NCBI GenBank assembly: GCA_958436045.1
Contig: CAUBIP010000002.1
Coordinates: 1-64,000 of the forward strand
DNA from: an uncultured Oscillospiraceae bacterium
GTDB lineage: Bacteria > Bacillota > Clostridia > Oscillospirales > Oscillospiraceae
DNA length: 64,000 nt
Reading direction: 5' to 3'
A program made the translations under genes and the position numbers. The notes below the pieces were generated by a model. That model made no database searches and was not told where the DNA came from. It saw only the letters and a program-made list of their open reading frames with translations. Shown here one piece after another: positions 17,150 through 27,636 of this stretch. Positions within the stretch are counted from its first letter, which is position 1; every line of letters begins with the position of its first letter.

Positions 17150-17317
17150 ATGAAGACAGGTGCCTTTTTCACCGCCGTTGGGCTCGGCATGGCAGCAGGT
17201 GCGACCGTCGCGCTGATGCTGCCCCGGCAGTGCGCCATCCGGCAGGCCATGCAAAAAGCGGCGGACTCTGTGGAGCAGACCGTCAGCGACGCGGCAGACC
17301 GGCTGATGGGCAGCTGA
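17150..17317 (+). CDS. Small single-span membrane protein (55 aa)
   Basis: A 55-residue protein beginning MKTGAFFTAVGLGMAAGATV, one glycine- and alanine-rich hydrophobic segment, then an amphipathic helix (AIRQAMQKAADSVEQTVSDA). This layout is like the YtxH-type small membrane proteins, though too short to be sure. The ATG follows GGAAGGGAAGGTGAG. A CATACTA element upstream suggests sporulation control. It ends at a strong GC hairpin shared with the convergent EamA gene. Function unknown. Confidence 0.6.
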   Translation: MKTGAFFTAVGLGMAAGATVALMLPRQCAIRQAMQKAADSVEQTVSDAADRLMGS

Positions 17318-17323
17318 GCCGCA

Positions 17324-17357
17324 CCCGGCGGCGGGTACGTCCCGCCGCCGGGGCTTT
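17324..17357. terminator. Hairpin between the small membrane protein and the EamA gene
   Basis: CCCGGCGGCGGG pairs with CCCGCCGCCGGG around TACGT. The tail is only CTTTCT, so it is strong in the stem but weak in the T-run. Confidence 0.6.
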
Positions 17358-17368
17358 CTCCGATCCCG

Positions 17369-18280
17369 CTACGCCACCGCGCCCTTTTTCAGGTCCGGCG
17401 CCGCCAGGATCACCGTCGTGGAGAGGATCAGGGCAAAGCCCAAAAGATCCATCCCCGTGAATGGGACCTTCAGCCAGACGGCGGAGAGTACCGCGGCCGC
17501 CACCGGCTCGATGCAGGCATACAGCGCCGCCTTCGTCGGCCCGATGCGCTTCATGCCCATCATATACAGCGTAAAGGACCCGATGGTCCCAGCCAGTACG
17601 ATCACCGCCATACACAGGACCAGGCGCGGCGTCAGCGCGACATGATACCGCCACGGCCGCAGCGTCACGCAGAGCAGCAGGCCGCCCAGGAACATGCCCC
17701 ACCCCAGCAGCAGCGGCGCGGAAAAGCGCTGCAACAACCGCCGGGGCAGCAGATTATAGGCTACGACCGCCAGGGCCGCGACCATCCCCATGGCCAGCGT
17801 CTTACCGGAGATGGCCAGGGTGCCAAAATTCCCATGGGTCGCCAAAAGAAATACCCCGGCCGAAGCGCAGACCACCGCCAGCACCTCTATCCGGCCCGGC
17901 CAGCGCCGCTCCAGGCAGCAGACCACCAGCAGCAGCATTGCCGGTGCGGCGTATTGCAGTACCGTCGCCGTCCCGGCATTGGAGAGCTCGATCGTCGCAA
18001 AATAAGCGTATTGGCACATAGCCATGCCGAAGATCGCATAAAGCAGCAGCTGCAGCGCGTCCCGCCCCGACCTCCACGGGCCCAGCAGCTGCTTCGGGCT
18101 GCGGACCAAATGCCAGCCCAGCAGAAGCGCCCCGGCCAGCGTCATCCGCCAAGGCACCAGGAAATTCGAAGTCACATGCTCCGTCCGGAACAAATACTGG
18201 GCGCACGCGCCGCACAGCCCCCAAAAGCAGCCGCCCAGCAGCGTCAGCGTGACGCCGGTCATGGTCTGTTTGCGTTTCAT
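17369..18280 (-). CDS. EamA/DMT-family transporter
   Basis: A 303-residue integral membrane protein with about ten hydrophobic spans arranged as two EamA repeats. Repeat one starts TLLGGCFWGLCGACAQYLF and ends near ATVLQYAAPAMLLL; repeat two includes ALYACIEPVAAAVLSAVWL, the conserved proline segment of the drug/metabolite transporter superfamily. The likely role is export or uptake of a small metabolite; the substrate cannot be told from the sequence. It stands alone, convergent with the small membrane protein and divergent from nrdR. Confidence 0.88.
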   Translation of the reverse strand: MKRKQTMTGVTLTLLGGCFWGLCGACAQYLFRTEHVTSNFLVPWRMTLAGALLLGWHLVRSPKQLLGPWRSGRDALQLLLYAIFGMAMCQYAYFATIELSNAGTATVLQYAAPAMLLLVVCCLERRWPGRIEVLAVVCASAGVFLLATHGNFGTLAISGKTLAMGMVAALAVVAYNLLPRRLLQRFSAPLLLGWGMFLGGLLLCVTLRPWRYHVALTPRLVLCMAVIVLAGTIGSFTLYMMGMKRIGPTKAALYACIEPVAAAVLSAVWLKVPFTGMDLLGFALILSTTVILAAPDLKKGAVA

Positions 18281-18371
18281 CTCTCAAAATCCCGCCTTTC
18301 CGACTTCTTATGATACCAGAGCCGGGCGGGAAAAGCAATCTGAAAACTGGTGCAAAATTTTTCAGGAACGC

Positions 18372-18401
18372 TGGACAAGCCGCCCTCCAGCCTGCTATAA
18401 T
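18372..18401 (+). promoter_or_regulatory. Promoter of nrdR
   Basis: TGGACA, an 18-bp spacer and TATAAT, 38 bases before the start codon. Confidence 0.8.
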
Positions 18402-18439
18402 AAGCCTATCTAAATTTCCGGCCAAGGAGGGCTCCCCAC

Positions 18440-18895
18440 ATGAAATGTCCGTATTGCGGCGACCAGGACAGCAAGGTCATCGACTCCCGTCATTCCGAGG
18501 ACGGCGCCAGCATCCGCAGAAGGCGCGAATGCCTGGCCTGTCAGAAACGCTTCACGACCTATGAGACGGTAGAGAGCCTGCCGATCATCGTTGTCAAAAA
18601 AGACGGCAGCCGGCAATCCTTTGACCGGACAAAGATCCTCAACGGCATGGTCCGCGCCTGTGAAAAGCGCCCGGTCTCCATGGCGGAAATGGAAGCCGCT
18701 GTCACGGACATTGAGCAGGTCATGCAGAATTCCCTGGAGCGGGAGATCAGCTCCTCTGAGATCGGTGAGCTGGTCATGGAGCGGCTGAAGCCCCTCGACG
18801 AGGTCGCCTATGTCCGCTTCGCCTCCGTTTACCGGCAGTTTAAGGACATCAACAGCTTTATGCAGGAGCTGAATAAAATTCTCGAAGAGCGCTGA
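18440..18895 (+). CDS. nrdR: Transcriptional repressor NrdR
   Basis: A 151-residue regulator of ribonucleotide reductase genes. The N-terminal zinc ribbon has [13 protein letters not shown] and [12 protein letters not shown]; the ATP-cone domain follows from about residue 47 ([17 protein letters not shown]). The C-terminal [14 protein letters not shown] is typical. Length is standard. AAGGAGGG lies before the ATG. No nrd gene or adjacent nrd box is visible here, so its targets are elsewhere. Confidence 0.96.
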   Translation: MKCPYCGDQDSKVIDSRHSEDGASIRRRRECLACQKRFTTYETVESLPIIVVKKDGSRQSFDRTKILNGMVRACEKRPVSMAEMEAAVTDIEQVMQNSLEREISSSEIGELVMERLKPLDEVAYVRFASVYRQFKDINSFMQELNKILEER

Positions 18896-18913
18896 AGCTT
18901 TTCTGGCAAGCAC

Positions 18914-18950
18914 AAAACCTCCGCACGGGATGCCCGTACGGAGGTTTTTT
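18914..18950 (+). terminator. Terminator after nrdR
   Basis: AAACCTCCG-ACGGG stem with a small loop, followed by TTTTTT. Confidence 0.92.
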
Positions 18951-18989
18951 CGTGTTTCATGCAAGGAGTTCACGTCAGGTGCGCACCGG

Positions 18990-19712
18990 TCAGCCGTCGT
19001 AGTGGTTGCCGATATCGTCACCCAAATCGCAGGTATAAATTAGTGCGACGGAATCGCCGGGCGAGAGCTTATAAACGCCCATGCCAACACTGGGGAACGA
19101 ACCGTTGACAGCAAATTCCCAGCCGGAGAGCTTTCCGCAGTCGAATTCATAGATATTGCAAAGCCCTGCCAGGTACGCCGAGGAGCCGCTGCCCTCAAAA
19201 TCATAGTGCATTTTACGGCTCTTCAGTTCCCGCTTGAGCATGGTGAAGACGGTGTCGCCCTCTTCGTATTGCACTTCCGTCTTGGCAAGCAGGATACCAT
19301 CCGACGGAATCAGCCCTTCCTTGCCCCGTTCCAGCTTATCCATATTATCCAGAATCGTCGAGCAATCAATGCTGATGGTGCAGGTCTGCGCCTGCGGCTC
19401 CTGGGCGTCAGGCTGCTGGGTGTTCCCAGCCGGTTCTGCCTGCACAGGCTTTGCCGTATCGTCACCTGCCGGCTGCTGGGCCGTGTCTTCACTGCCGGCA
19501 GCATCATCCGCATCTGACGCGCCGCCTGTCACCGTACCTGCTTCCCCGTCCTTGTCGGCGCCGTCATCATTCTCCGCTTCCTGTTTCTGCTGGGCCTGCG
19601 TGCTCTCCGGCTCCGTTGCCGGACTTCCTACAGTATCACTGCAAGCAGTCAGAAAGCAACTCAGAGTAAGCAGCAGCACCAGGCAAAGTGCCGTCCATTT
19701 GTAATGCTTCAT
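18990..19712 (-). CDS. DUF4430 (transcobalamin-like) lipoprotein
   Basis: A 240-residue lipoprotein: MKHYKWTALCLVLLLTLSCF followed by the lipobox LTAC. A disordered linker rich in Asp, Glu, Gln and Ala (to about residue 105) leads to a C-terminal DUF4430/transcobalamin-like domain, with TCTISIDCSTILDNMDKLE, EEGDTVFTMLKREL, and the family end GWEFAVNGSFPSVGMGVYKL. In animals this fold caps cobalamin-binding proteins; in bacteria it occurs on many surface proteins, and the ligand is often unknown. Two in-frame ATG codons lie 9 and 12 bases earlier (19721 and 19724); I chose the one best spaced from AAAGGA. It follows the SLH-anchored DUF4430 gene in the same transcript. Confidence 0.85.
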   Translation of the reverse strand: MKHYKWTALCLVLLLTLSCFLTACSDTVGSPATEPESTQAQQKQEAENDDGADKDGEAGTVTGGASDADDAAGSEDTAQQPAGDDTAKPVQAEPAGNTQQPDAQEPQAQTCTISIDCSTILDNMDKLERGKEGLIPSDGILLAKTEVQYEEGDTVFTMLKRELKSRKMHYDFEGSGSSAYLAGLCNIYEFDCGKLSGWEFAVNGSFPSVGMGVYKLSPGDSVALIYTCDLGDDIGNHYDG

Positions 19713-19743
19713 CTGTCTCATCATCCTTTATCGCTCTGTTTGT

Positions 19744-21912
19744 TTATTTGAAATAGGTGCCGAGAAGCTCATTCTCCCAGGCATCGCCAATGCTCCGGTC
19801 AAAGCGCATCAGCACGCTGGCCACTTGGGCGCGGGTCGCGCTGCCCTTGGGGTCCAGCTTACCGCCGCTGCCGACCAGCAGACCTTCTGCCGTGGCCCAG
19901 GCCAAAGCTTCTTTACTCCAGGAAGATATCTGGCTGTAATCGCTCCAGCCCTGCAGATTCTCCGACGCGGAGACATCCCCGCCCAGCGCCAGCTTCTGAT
20001 AGCGGTAAAGATAGCACGCCAACTGCTCCCGGGTGACTTTTTCCTCCGGGCAGAATTTGCCGCCGCCCATACCGGCTGCAACCTCCAGCTCCGTCGCCCA
20101 GGCGATGGGCTCAGCGTAGTACATCTTGGCGTTAACATCCGAATAATACGCCGTGACATTCTGCTGCGCCGCCGGACGGCCCATCATTCTCCACAGGATC
20201 GTCACGAGCATGCCGCGGGTTAGCGGGACATTGGGGCCAAAGGTCGTCTCCGTTGTGCCGACCAGCAGGCCCGCCTGGTTCGTATAACGAACCGCCTCAA
20301 AATACCAGGTGTTGAAAGCCACGTCCGTGAAGGGGAATTCGCCGTAGCCGTTGGTCATATCGTAAATGCCGCTCATCCCGTCGGCGCAGCGCAGTAGGGA
20401 GGCCAGCGCCATCTGGGCCTGCATGGTCGCCAGGGTGTTGGCGCCCTTTCCGGCCTCGTGGCTGAAGCTGCCGTCCGCGTTGCGGAAGCGCAGCATCGCG
20501 TCCAGCACCGAGTTTTCACCCTTGACAAAACGGGCATCATCCAGGCCGATGCCCAGCTGGCACATGGCCAACAGCACCATGGCGCTGCTCTCGCAGTTGG
20601 CCGTGCCGTAGCTCTTAAATCCGCCATCGCTCTGCTGCAGGGCAGACAGGCAGTCAAGGCCCTTGTTCACTGCAGGACGGACCGCCGAGTCCCCGGTGTA
20701 AGGCGCCAGCGCCTGCAGGCAGATGGCCGTCACATCAACATCAGACGCCGCGGCGCTTTCGCCCCGCAGGTCCCAGCCGCCGTCCTTACGCTGGGCATCC
20801 AGAATGTACTGCACATAGGCTTTCCGCTGGCTGCTCTGGAAGGTATCGCCAGCGCAGTCCAGGGCCAGCAGCGCATACGCCGCGCCGGTCACGCCTTGCT
20901 TCGTCGTCTTATCATAATCCTCCAGCCACTTAAGCAGATCATAGCCTGCAAAGCTGGCCGGATCCTCGCCGACGGCCGCCAGGGCCAGAATGCTGCGGGA
21001 GTAGGCGGTGTACTGGCTGGCCGAGAGCTGGCCATTGCCGCTGACCAGAGCATCGTAGAGCCCTTCCAGATAATCCGCAAGATATGCCTCCGGCACCGGA
21101 ACGCCCGCGCCGTACAGACCAATGATATCCCAAGCGCTGATATTCTCGCCCTGCTTGGCCAGGCTAATGGCTGCCGTGCCCTGCAGCGCTGTCATCGCGC
21201 TGTTGCGCCAATCCTTCGTCCAGGTCGCCTTGACCCGGGCTGTGGTGACCGGCGGCACCAAGACCGTCCCCGTCACGTTGGCGGAGATCACATACAGGCC
21301 AGGCGCGTTGAGCTTCATCGTGACCTTGCCGTTTTCATCGGTCACATAGTCGGTCTCTTCGCCATCGATGGTGATCGCTGCATTGGCGATGGGCGTGCTG
21401 ATCGTCTCCCAGTTTTCACCGTAGCCGAGCTTGGAGAGTGTCAGCGTAACGGTATCGCCAGCCGTAACCGAGATATGCCGTTCATTAAAATAAGAAAATG
21501 CGTCGGTATAGCCCGTCTTATCCTGGTAGACATAGGCGTAGACATCGTCGCCCGCCTTGACTTCCTCTTCCAGGCTCATCGGAACGGTAGTATTCACACA
21601 GTAGCCAAACGCACCACTGGTATCGCCCCAGAGCTTTGTGATGCTCAGACCGTAGTCGCCCCGGGCCGATGCATAGCTGTAAGTATCATCGCCATAGATG
21701 GCATGGCCAACCTGCAGGACATCGTCAATATCCAACTTGCCGTTCTCATTTTCGTCCGTCAGCGGGACCGGATAGCGCGTGAGCTGCAACTCGCCCGCGA
21801 CGCTGATGGTCAGATAGGCCACCGCCTCCGGCTCTGCCGCACCAACTGGCATGACAAGTAAGCCCGCGCACAGTGCCAGGACCAGCACCAGCGCCAGAAT
21901 TCTTTTTTTCAT
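19744..21912 (-). CDS. SLH-anchored DUF4430 / alpha-toroid (prenyltransferase-like) surface protein
   Basis: A 722-residue secreted protein. After a signal peptide (MKKRILALVLVLALCAGLLV) come a DUF4430 domain at about 30-140 that contains an EF-hand-like loop (DENENGKLDIDD), an Ig-like stretch about 145-235, an alpha/alpha toroid of the prenyltransferase/squalene-cyclase type at about 240-520 with repeats such as DAQRKDGGWDLRGE and LQQSDGGFKSYG, and three SLH repeats at about 540-722. The DUF4430 plus toroid pairing is the architecture of intrinsic factor/transcobalamin rearranged on a cell surface, suggesting binding of cobalamin or another ligand. The ATG follows GGAGGAAAC. Cotranscribed with the DUF4430 lipoprotein. 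Confidence 0.88.
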   Translation of the reverse strand: MKKRILALVLVLALCAGLLVMPVGAAEPEAVAYLTISVAGELQLTRYPVPLTDENENGKLDIDDVLQVGHAIYGDDTYSYASARGDYGLSITKLWGDTSGAFGYCVNTTVPMSLEEEVKAGDDVYAYVYQDKTGYTDAFSYFNERHISVTAGDTVTLTLSKLGYGENWETISTPIANAAITIDGEETDYVTDENGKVTMKLNAPGLYVISANVTGTVLVPPVTTARVKATWTKDWRNSAMTALQGTAAISLAKQGENISAWDIIGLYGAGVPVPEAYLADYLEGLYDALVSGNGQLSASQYTAYSRSILALAAVGEDPASFAGYDLLKWLEDYDKTTKQGVTGAAYALLALDCAGDTFQSSQRKAYVQYILDAQRKDGGWDLRGESAAASDVDVTAICLQALAPYTGDSAVRPAVNKGLDCLSALQQSDGGFKSYGTANCESSAMVLLAMCQLGIGLDDARFVKGENSVLDAMLRFRNADGSFSHEAGKGANTLATMQAQMALASLLRCADGMSGIYDMTNGYGEFPFTDVAFNTWYFEAVRYTNQAGLLVGTTETTFGPNVPLTRGMLVTILWRMMGRPAAQQNVTAYYSDVNAKMYYAEPIAWATELEVAAGMGGGKFCPEEKVTREQLACYLYRYQKLALGGDVSASENLQGWSDYSQISSWSKEALAWATAEGLLVGSGGKLDPKGSATRAQVASVLMRFDRSIGDAWENELLGTYFK

Positions 21913-21997
21913 ATTTGTTTCCTCCGGTTCAAATTTTGCCGACGGATGCGGAAAAAACCGCAGCTTTCCGTCATTCTCGCCTGTTTCGGATATCTGG

Positions 21998-22026
21998 ATT
22001 ATACCAAGTCCCGTCAAGTTTGTAAA
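21998..22026 (-). promoter_or_regulatory. Promoter of the DUF4430 operon
   Basis: TTTACA, a 17-bp spacer and TATAAT on the minus strand. Its -35 lies inside the left arm of a perfect inverted repeat. Confidence 0.85.
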
Positions 22027-22063
22027 GCGGAAAAGTATGGCTTTTCCGCTTTACAAACTTGAC
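22013..22063. repeat. Perfect 23-bp inverted repeat between divergent genes
   Basis: Arms 22013-22035 and 22041-22063 are exact reverse complements, separated by TATGG. Each arm contains TTTACA and TTGACA-like -35 sequence, so the repeat overlaps the -35 regions of both outward promoters. The symmetry is longer than needed for promoters and no T-run favours a terminator, so it may be an operator or a duplicated promoter half. Confidence 0.95.
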
Positions 22064-22088
22064 AAGCCGCCGCCCCGGAGCGTAAAAT
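22059..22088 (+). promoter_or_regulatory. Rightward promoter toward purA
   Basis: TTGACA, an 18-bp spacer and TAAAAT. It would give a leader of about 165 bases before purA. In that leader I see no purine riboswitch or PurR box; it holds AT-rich sequence and short possible hairpins only. Confidence 0.65.
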
Positions 22089-22238
22089 AGAGACGTATCC
22101 GGCAAGATCTCCCGCGGCGCGGACATATTAGGAAAAATAATCGCGAGTATAACTTTTTTCTGTTTTACTTATACCAAGATTTGGAGTATCCTAAATACTG
22201 TATGAACCGCGCATCCGATCATTTTTGGATTTCCGTGA

Positions 22239-24958
<2,720 letters not shown>

Positions 24959-24974
24959 CACACTATAACACGCC

Positions 24975-25013
24975 AAAGCGGCGGCCCTTGCATTGTCAAG
25001 GCCGCCGCTTTTT
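24975..25013 (+). terminator. Terminator after purB
   Basis: AAAGCGGCGGCC pairs with GGCCGCCGCTTT, followed by T residues. Confidence 0.92.
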
Positions 25014-25038
25014 CCTGTAAAAAAATTCCTGTCCTGCC

Positions 25039-25068
25039 GTTTAGGTCCCAAAAAATCCGCCCATACTA
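25039..25068 (+). promoter_or_regulatory. Putative forespore promoter of the M23 gene
   Basis: CATACTA at 25062-25068 with GTTTA 18 bp upstream. The sequence around it, GCCCATACTA then TGGGCGGAGG, is almost the same as the element before spoVAC, and fits sigma-F/G control. Confidence 0.5.
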
Positions 25069-25088
25069 TGGGCGGAGGTGCATAAGAT

Positions 25089-25730
25089 ATGCAAAACAAC
25101 AACAAGCACACCGGCTTCAAAGGCTGGATGCGGGATAAGGGCTACTACATAGTCCTTGTCCTCTGCATCGCAGCAGTCGGGATCTCGGGCTATCTGTATT
25201 TCAACCAAAGCGCTGCGCCGGACGCCGACGCCGCGCCCACCGCCGCCCTGCAAACGCCGAACGCCCCGGCGCAGGAGGAGACGGGCAAAGACGCTGCGTC
25301 TTTGTCACAGGAGGCGGCGCCGCCTAAGCTGAAAAAGCCGGTGGACGGCGCCGTCGCCCAGAGCTTTGCCACGGACCGTCTGGCCTATAACGCCACGACG
25401 AAAGACTGGCGGGTCCATCCGGGCGTTGACCTGACCGCCAGCGTCGGCGACGCCGTCCGCGCTGCGGCAGATGGGACTGTCAGCGCCGTGGCGGAGGATG
25501 ACTTCCTAGGCTGGACGGTGGAGCTCACCCACGACGGTGGCTGCACCACCCGCTATTGCAATCTGGCCGCGGAGATCCCCGTAGCCGTCGGCGACCAGGT
25601 GACGGCGGGCAGCCAAATCGGCACCATCGGCACTACGGCAAAGCTGGAGCTTGCCAGCGAGCCGCACCTGCACTTTGAAGTCTCCCAGGGCACAGCACAG
25701 CTCAACCCGGAGACCTGCTTTGCCGAATAA
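25089..25730 (+). CDS. SpoIIQ-like M23 (LytM) membrane protein
   Basis: A 213-residue protein with a single N-terminal membrane span (about 20-40, YYIVLVLCIAAVGISGYLYF), a disordered Ala/Pro linker, and a C-terminal LytM/M23 domain: HPGVDLTASVGDAV, AAADGTVSAV, and HLHFEVSQG. The metal ligands H and D of HPGVD and the HLH are present, unlike the Bacillus SpoIIQ form, so it may be catalytic. Size, topology and the upstream CATACTA element make it a candidate for the forespore half of the SpoIIQ-SpoIIIAH channel. An ordinary cell-wall endopeptidase is the alternative. Confidence 0.78.
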   Translation: MQNNNKHTGFKGWMRDKGYYIVLVLCIAAVGISGYLYFNQSAAPDADAAPTAALQTPNAPAQEETGKDAASLSQEAAPPKLKKPVDGAVAQSFATDRLAYNATTKDWRVHPGVDLTASVGDAVRAAADGTVSAVAEDDFLGWTVELTHDGGCTTRYCNLAAEIPVAVGDQVTAGSQIGTIGTTAKLELASEPHLHFEVSQGTAQLNPETCFAE

Positions 25731-25744
25731 CACGCCAAAAACAG

Positions 25745-25776
25745 AAAAAGCGCTGGGGCACGCCCCGGCGCTTTTT
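25745..25776. terminator. Bidirectional terminator
   Basis: AAAAAGCGC-GGGG pairs with CCCC-GCGCTTTTT. It ends the M23 gene and, read on the other strand, the XRE gene. Confidence 0.9.
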
Positions 25777-26117
25777 CACACCCTTTTGTATTCCTCAACT
25801 GCCAACAGGACCTGAAGCAGCTGTGCCTGCTCCACCTCAGATTTTGAGGCAAGAATTTCGTAACACGTCAACGGAATATTCTCTCCCTCCCGTTGCAGCC
25901 CGACATCCAGCTTTTCAAACAGCTGGGATAGGGGTACGTCTAGGGCTGCGGCGATCTTAGCGATGCTATCCAGCGTTGCGTTCTTTTCGCCCCGCTCCAC
26001 CTGACCGATGTAAGTCGGATGGCAGCCGGAGCGTTCGGCCAATTGCTCCTGGCTGAGCTTGCTGCGCACGCGATAGTTCCGAATTCTTTGCCCGACCCAT
26101 TTTGTGATTTCGCTCAT
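25776..26117 (-). CDS. XRE-family helix-turn-helix regulator
   Basis: A 113-residue protein with a Cro/CI-type helix-turn-helix at about residues 10-64 (SQEQLAERSGCHPTYIGQVE is the DNA-binding core) and a helical C terminus of about 50 residues. AGGAGGAGAAAC gives a good ribosome site. It is transcribed away from a SLOG-family gene across a 150-bp AT-rich region that carries two inverted repeats. Autoregulation and control of the neighbour are likely but not shown. Confidence 0.9.
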   Translation of the reverse strand: MSEITKWVGQRIRNYRVRSKLSQEQLAERSGCHPTYIGQVERGEKNATLDSIAKIAAALDVPLSQLFEKLDVGLQREGENIPLTCYEILASKSEVEQAQLLQVLLAVEEYKRV

Positions 26118-26156
26118 TGGGTTTCTCCTCCTATCTGTCTTCCAATACAGTCTATA

Positions 26157-26250
26157 AATATCAGAAAATCAAATAAATAGACTATTGATATTATTTCAGA
26201 TAGAATATATACTATAAGTATAGTTTTAGATTTTTTAATGCTTATAGTAT
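26157..26250. repeat. Two inverted repeats in the XRE/SLOG divergent region
   Basis: Arms AATATCA (26157-26163) and TGATATT (26186-26192), and arms ATACTATAAG (26209-26218) and CTTATAGTAT (26241-26250). Both pairs are exact and both are spaced by 22 bases. The second pair overlaps the -10 of the rightward promoter, so these are candidate operators of the XRE regulator. The stretch is far more AT-rich than its surroundings. Confidence 0.75.
26185..26213 (+). promoter_or_regulatory. Promoter of the SLOG-family gene
   Basis: TTGATA, a 17-bp spacer and TATACT. Confidence 0.75.
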
Positions 26251-26267
26251 TTTAAGGAGTGATCCGA

Positions 26268-26768
26268 TTGGAGGAATTACGAAGCAAAACCTGCTGCCTG
26301 ACCGGGCACCGGACACTGCCGCCAGACAAGGCAGCGCAAATTGCGGACCGTCTGGATGCAGCGCTGCGACAGCTCATCGATCAAGGGTATCGCTACTTTG
26401 GCATCGGCGGCGCCCGGGGCTTTGATACGCTAGCGGCGCAGTGCATTCTCCGGCTGCGAGCGTCCTATCCGGCAATCCGTCTGATTCTCGTCCTGCCCTG
26501 CCGGGACCAGGCCAGGGGCTGGCCGCTCCGGGATAAATTTATCTATCTCTGGATCAAGCGGCAAGCCGATAAGCTGGTCTACACAGCCCAGTGTTATGAT
26601 CACGGCTGTATGCAAAAGCGAAACCGCCACCTTGTCGCCCACAGCAGCTGCTGCCTGTGTTATCTGACTTCCCGCACCGGCGGCACCGCATACACGGTCA
26701 CCTGTGCAAAACGGGCTGGGCTTACTGTCTTGAATATCGCAGATCCCCCTGACACTGCCAGCCGCTGA
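26268..26768 (+). CDS. SLOG-family (DUF1273/YpsA-like) nucleotide-binding protein
   Basis: A 166-residue protein. CCLTGHRTLPP near the N terminus, then FGIGGARGFDTLAAQCILRL and ILVLPCRDQARGW, are the pattern of the DUF1273/YpsA branch of the SLOG (LOG/DprA-like) Rossmann superfamily, thought to bind nucleotides or nucleotide-derived ligands. Start chosen at TTG 26268, eight bases after AAGGAG; an earlier GTG overlaps that site. It is divergent from an XRE regulator. SLOG proteins are found both in housekeeping roles and in predicted conflict systems; no effector gene is adjacent here. Confidence 0.83.
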   Translation: MEELRSKTCCLTGHRTLPPDKAAQIADRLDAALRQLIDQGYRYFGIGGARGFDTLAAQCILRLRASYPAIRLILVLPCRDQARGWPLRDKFIYLWIKRQADKLVYTAQCYDHGCMQKRNRHLVAHSSCCLCYLTSRTGGTAYTVTCAKRAGLTVLNIADPPDTASR

Positions 26769-26770
26769 TG

Positions 26771-26825
26771 CACAAAGGGACCGAGCCTACGCGGTTCATA
26801 GCTGCGCAAGCTCGGTCTCTTTGTG
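26771..26825. terminator. Bidirectional terminator
   Basis: CACAAAGGGACCGAGC pairs with GCTCGGTCTCTTTGTG (one mismatch) around a 23-base loop that can pair further. It lies between the SLOG gene and the convergent lar operon. Confidence 0.8.
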
Positions 26826-26835
26826 TCCTCTTCCT

Positions 26836-27636
26836 CTAACGTGGCGCGTACCCCAGCCAGGCCCGTACACAGTTGGGCAGGGGGAATCGCTTCGTGCCAA
26901 AGCCGCAGCCGCAAGCAGCCTCCGCCAAGGCAGGCCGGGGCCCGAAGGACGCGGCAAACTGGGCCAGCAGCGCCGCGCCGGTCGGCGTACACAGCTCCCC
27001 GGTGACCGCCGCCGGGCCAGGCTGCGTCGGGATCCCCTGCAGCAGAAATGCCGTGGCCGGCGCCGGAACCGGCAGCTCGCCATGGGCGCAGCGCACCGTC
27101 CCCCGGCCCGTGCTGACGGGCGAGGCACAGATATACGCCGGGGCCAGCTGCTCCAGCAGCATACAGCAGCCGACGACGTCTCCTATGGCGTCCAGTGCGC
27201 CGACCTCGTGGAAATGTACCTGCCGCACCGGCACCCCATGGGCCGCGGCCTCTGCCGCCGCAATGCGGCCATAGACCGCCCGGGCCTGCTCCGCCACCCA
27301 AGCAGAAACCGGCAGCCCCGCCAGAATCGCTTCCACATCCGGTAGGCTCCGATGGTCGTGGTGATGGTGGTGATGACCGTGCTGGTGCTGCGGCGCAGTG
27401 CCAGGCAACTGCGCCGCCGACTCGGTCACGCCGCCAACTGTCAGCTCCATCTGTACTCCGCGGGTCTCTCCCTGCGTGACCGGATGGACCGTGAGCGCGA
27501 CCCCCGGCAGCTCCAGGGCGGCAAACGCCTGCAAAAACGCATCCTGCGCCGGGGCCAGCGCAAACAGCGCCCCCAGCAGCATATCCCCCGCTGCGCCCAT
27601 GGCGCAGTCAAAATAGAGTGTTTTCCCCGTCCTCAT
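26836..27636 (-). CDS. larC1: Nickel-pincer cofactor nickel insertase, N-terminal part (LarC1)
   Basis: A 266-residue homologue of the N-terminal part of LarC, which inserts nickel into the pincer cofactor using CTP. It begins with the family motif YFDCAMGAAGDMLLGAL, has a histidine-rich nickel-binding stretch (HQHGHHHHHHDHRS) near residue 85, and VHFHEVGALDAIGDV, CASPVSTGRGTV and ELCTPTGAALL. It shares four bases with the upstream gene. In Lactiplantibacillus larC1 comes before larC2 and the two are joined by a frameshift; here the N-terminal half is the last gene and the C-terminal half is first. Confidence 0.92.
   Translation of the reverse strand: MRTGKTLYFDCAMGAAGDMLLGALFALAPAQDAFLQAFAALELPGVALTVHPVTQGETRGVQMELTVGGVTESAAQLPGTAPQHQHGHHHHHHDHRSLPDVEAILAGLPVSAWVAEQARAVYGRIAAAEAAAHGVPVRQVHFHEVGALDAIGDVVGCCMLLEQLAPAYICASPVSTGRGTVRCAHGELPVPAPATAFLLQGIPTQPGPAAVTGELCTPTGAALLAQFAASFGPRPALAEAACGCGFGTKRFPLPNCVRAWLGYAPR

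Noticed and set aside
20458..21861. Plus-strand open frame of 467 codons
   Set aside because: Antisense to the DUF4430/SLH gene, which has signal peptide, repeats and ribosome site.
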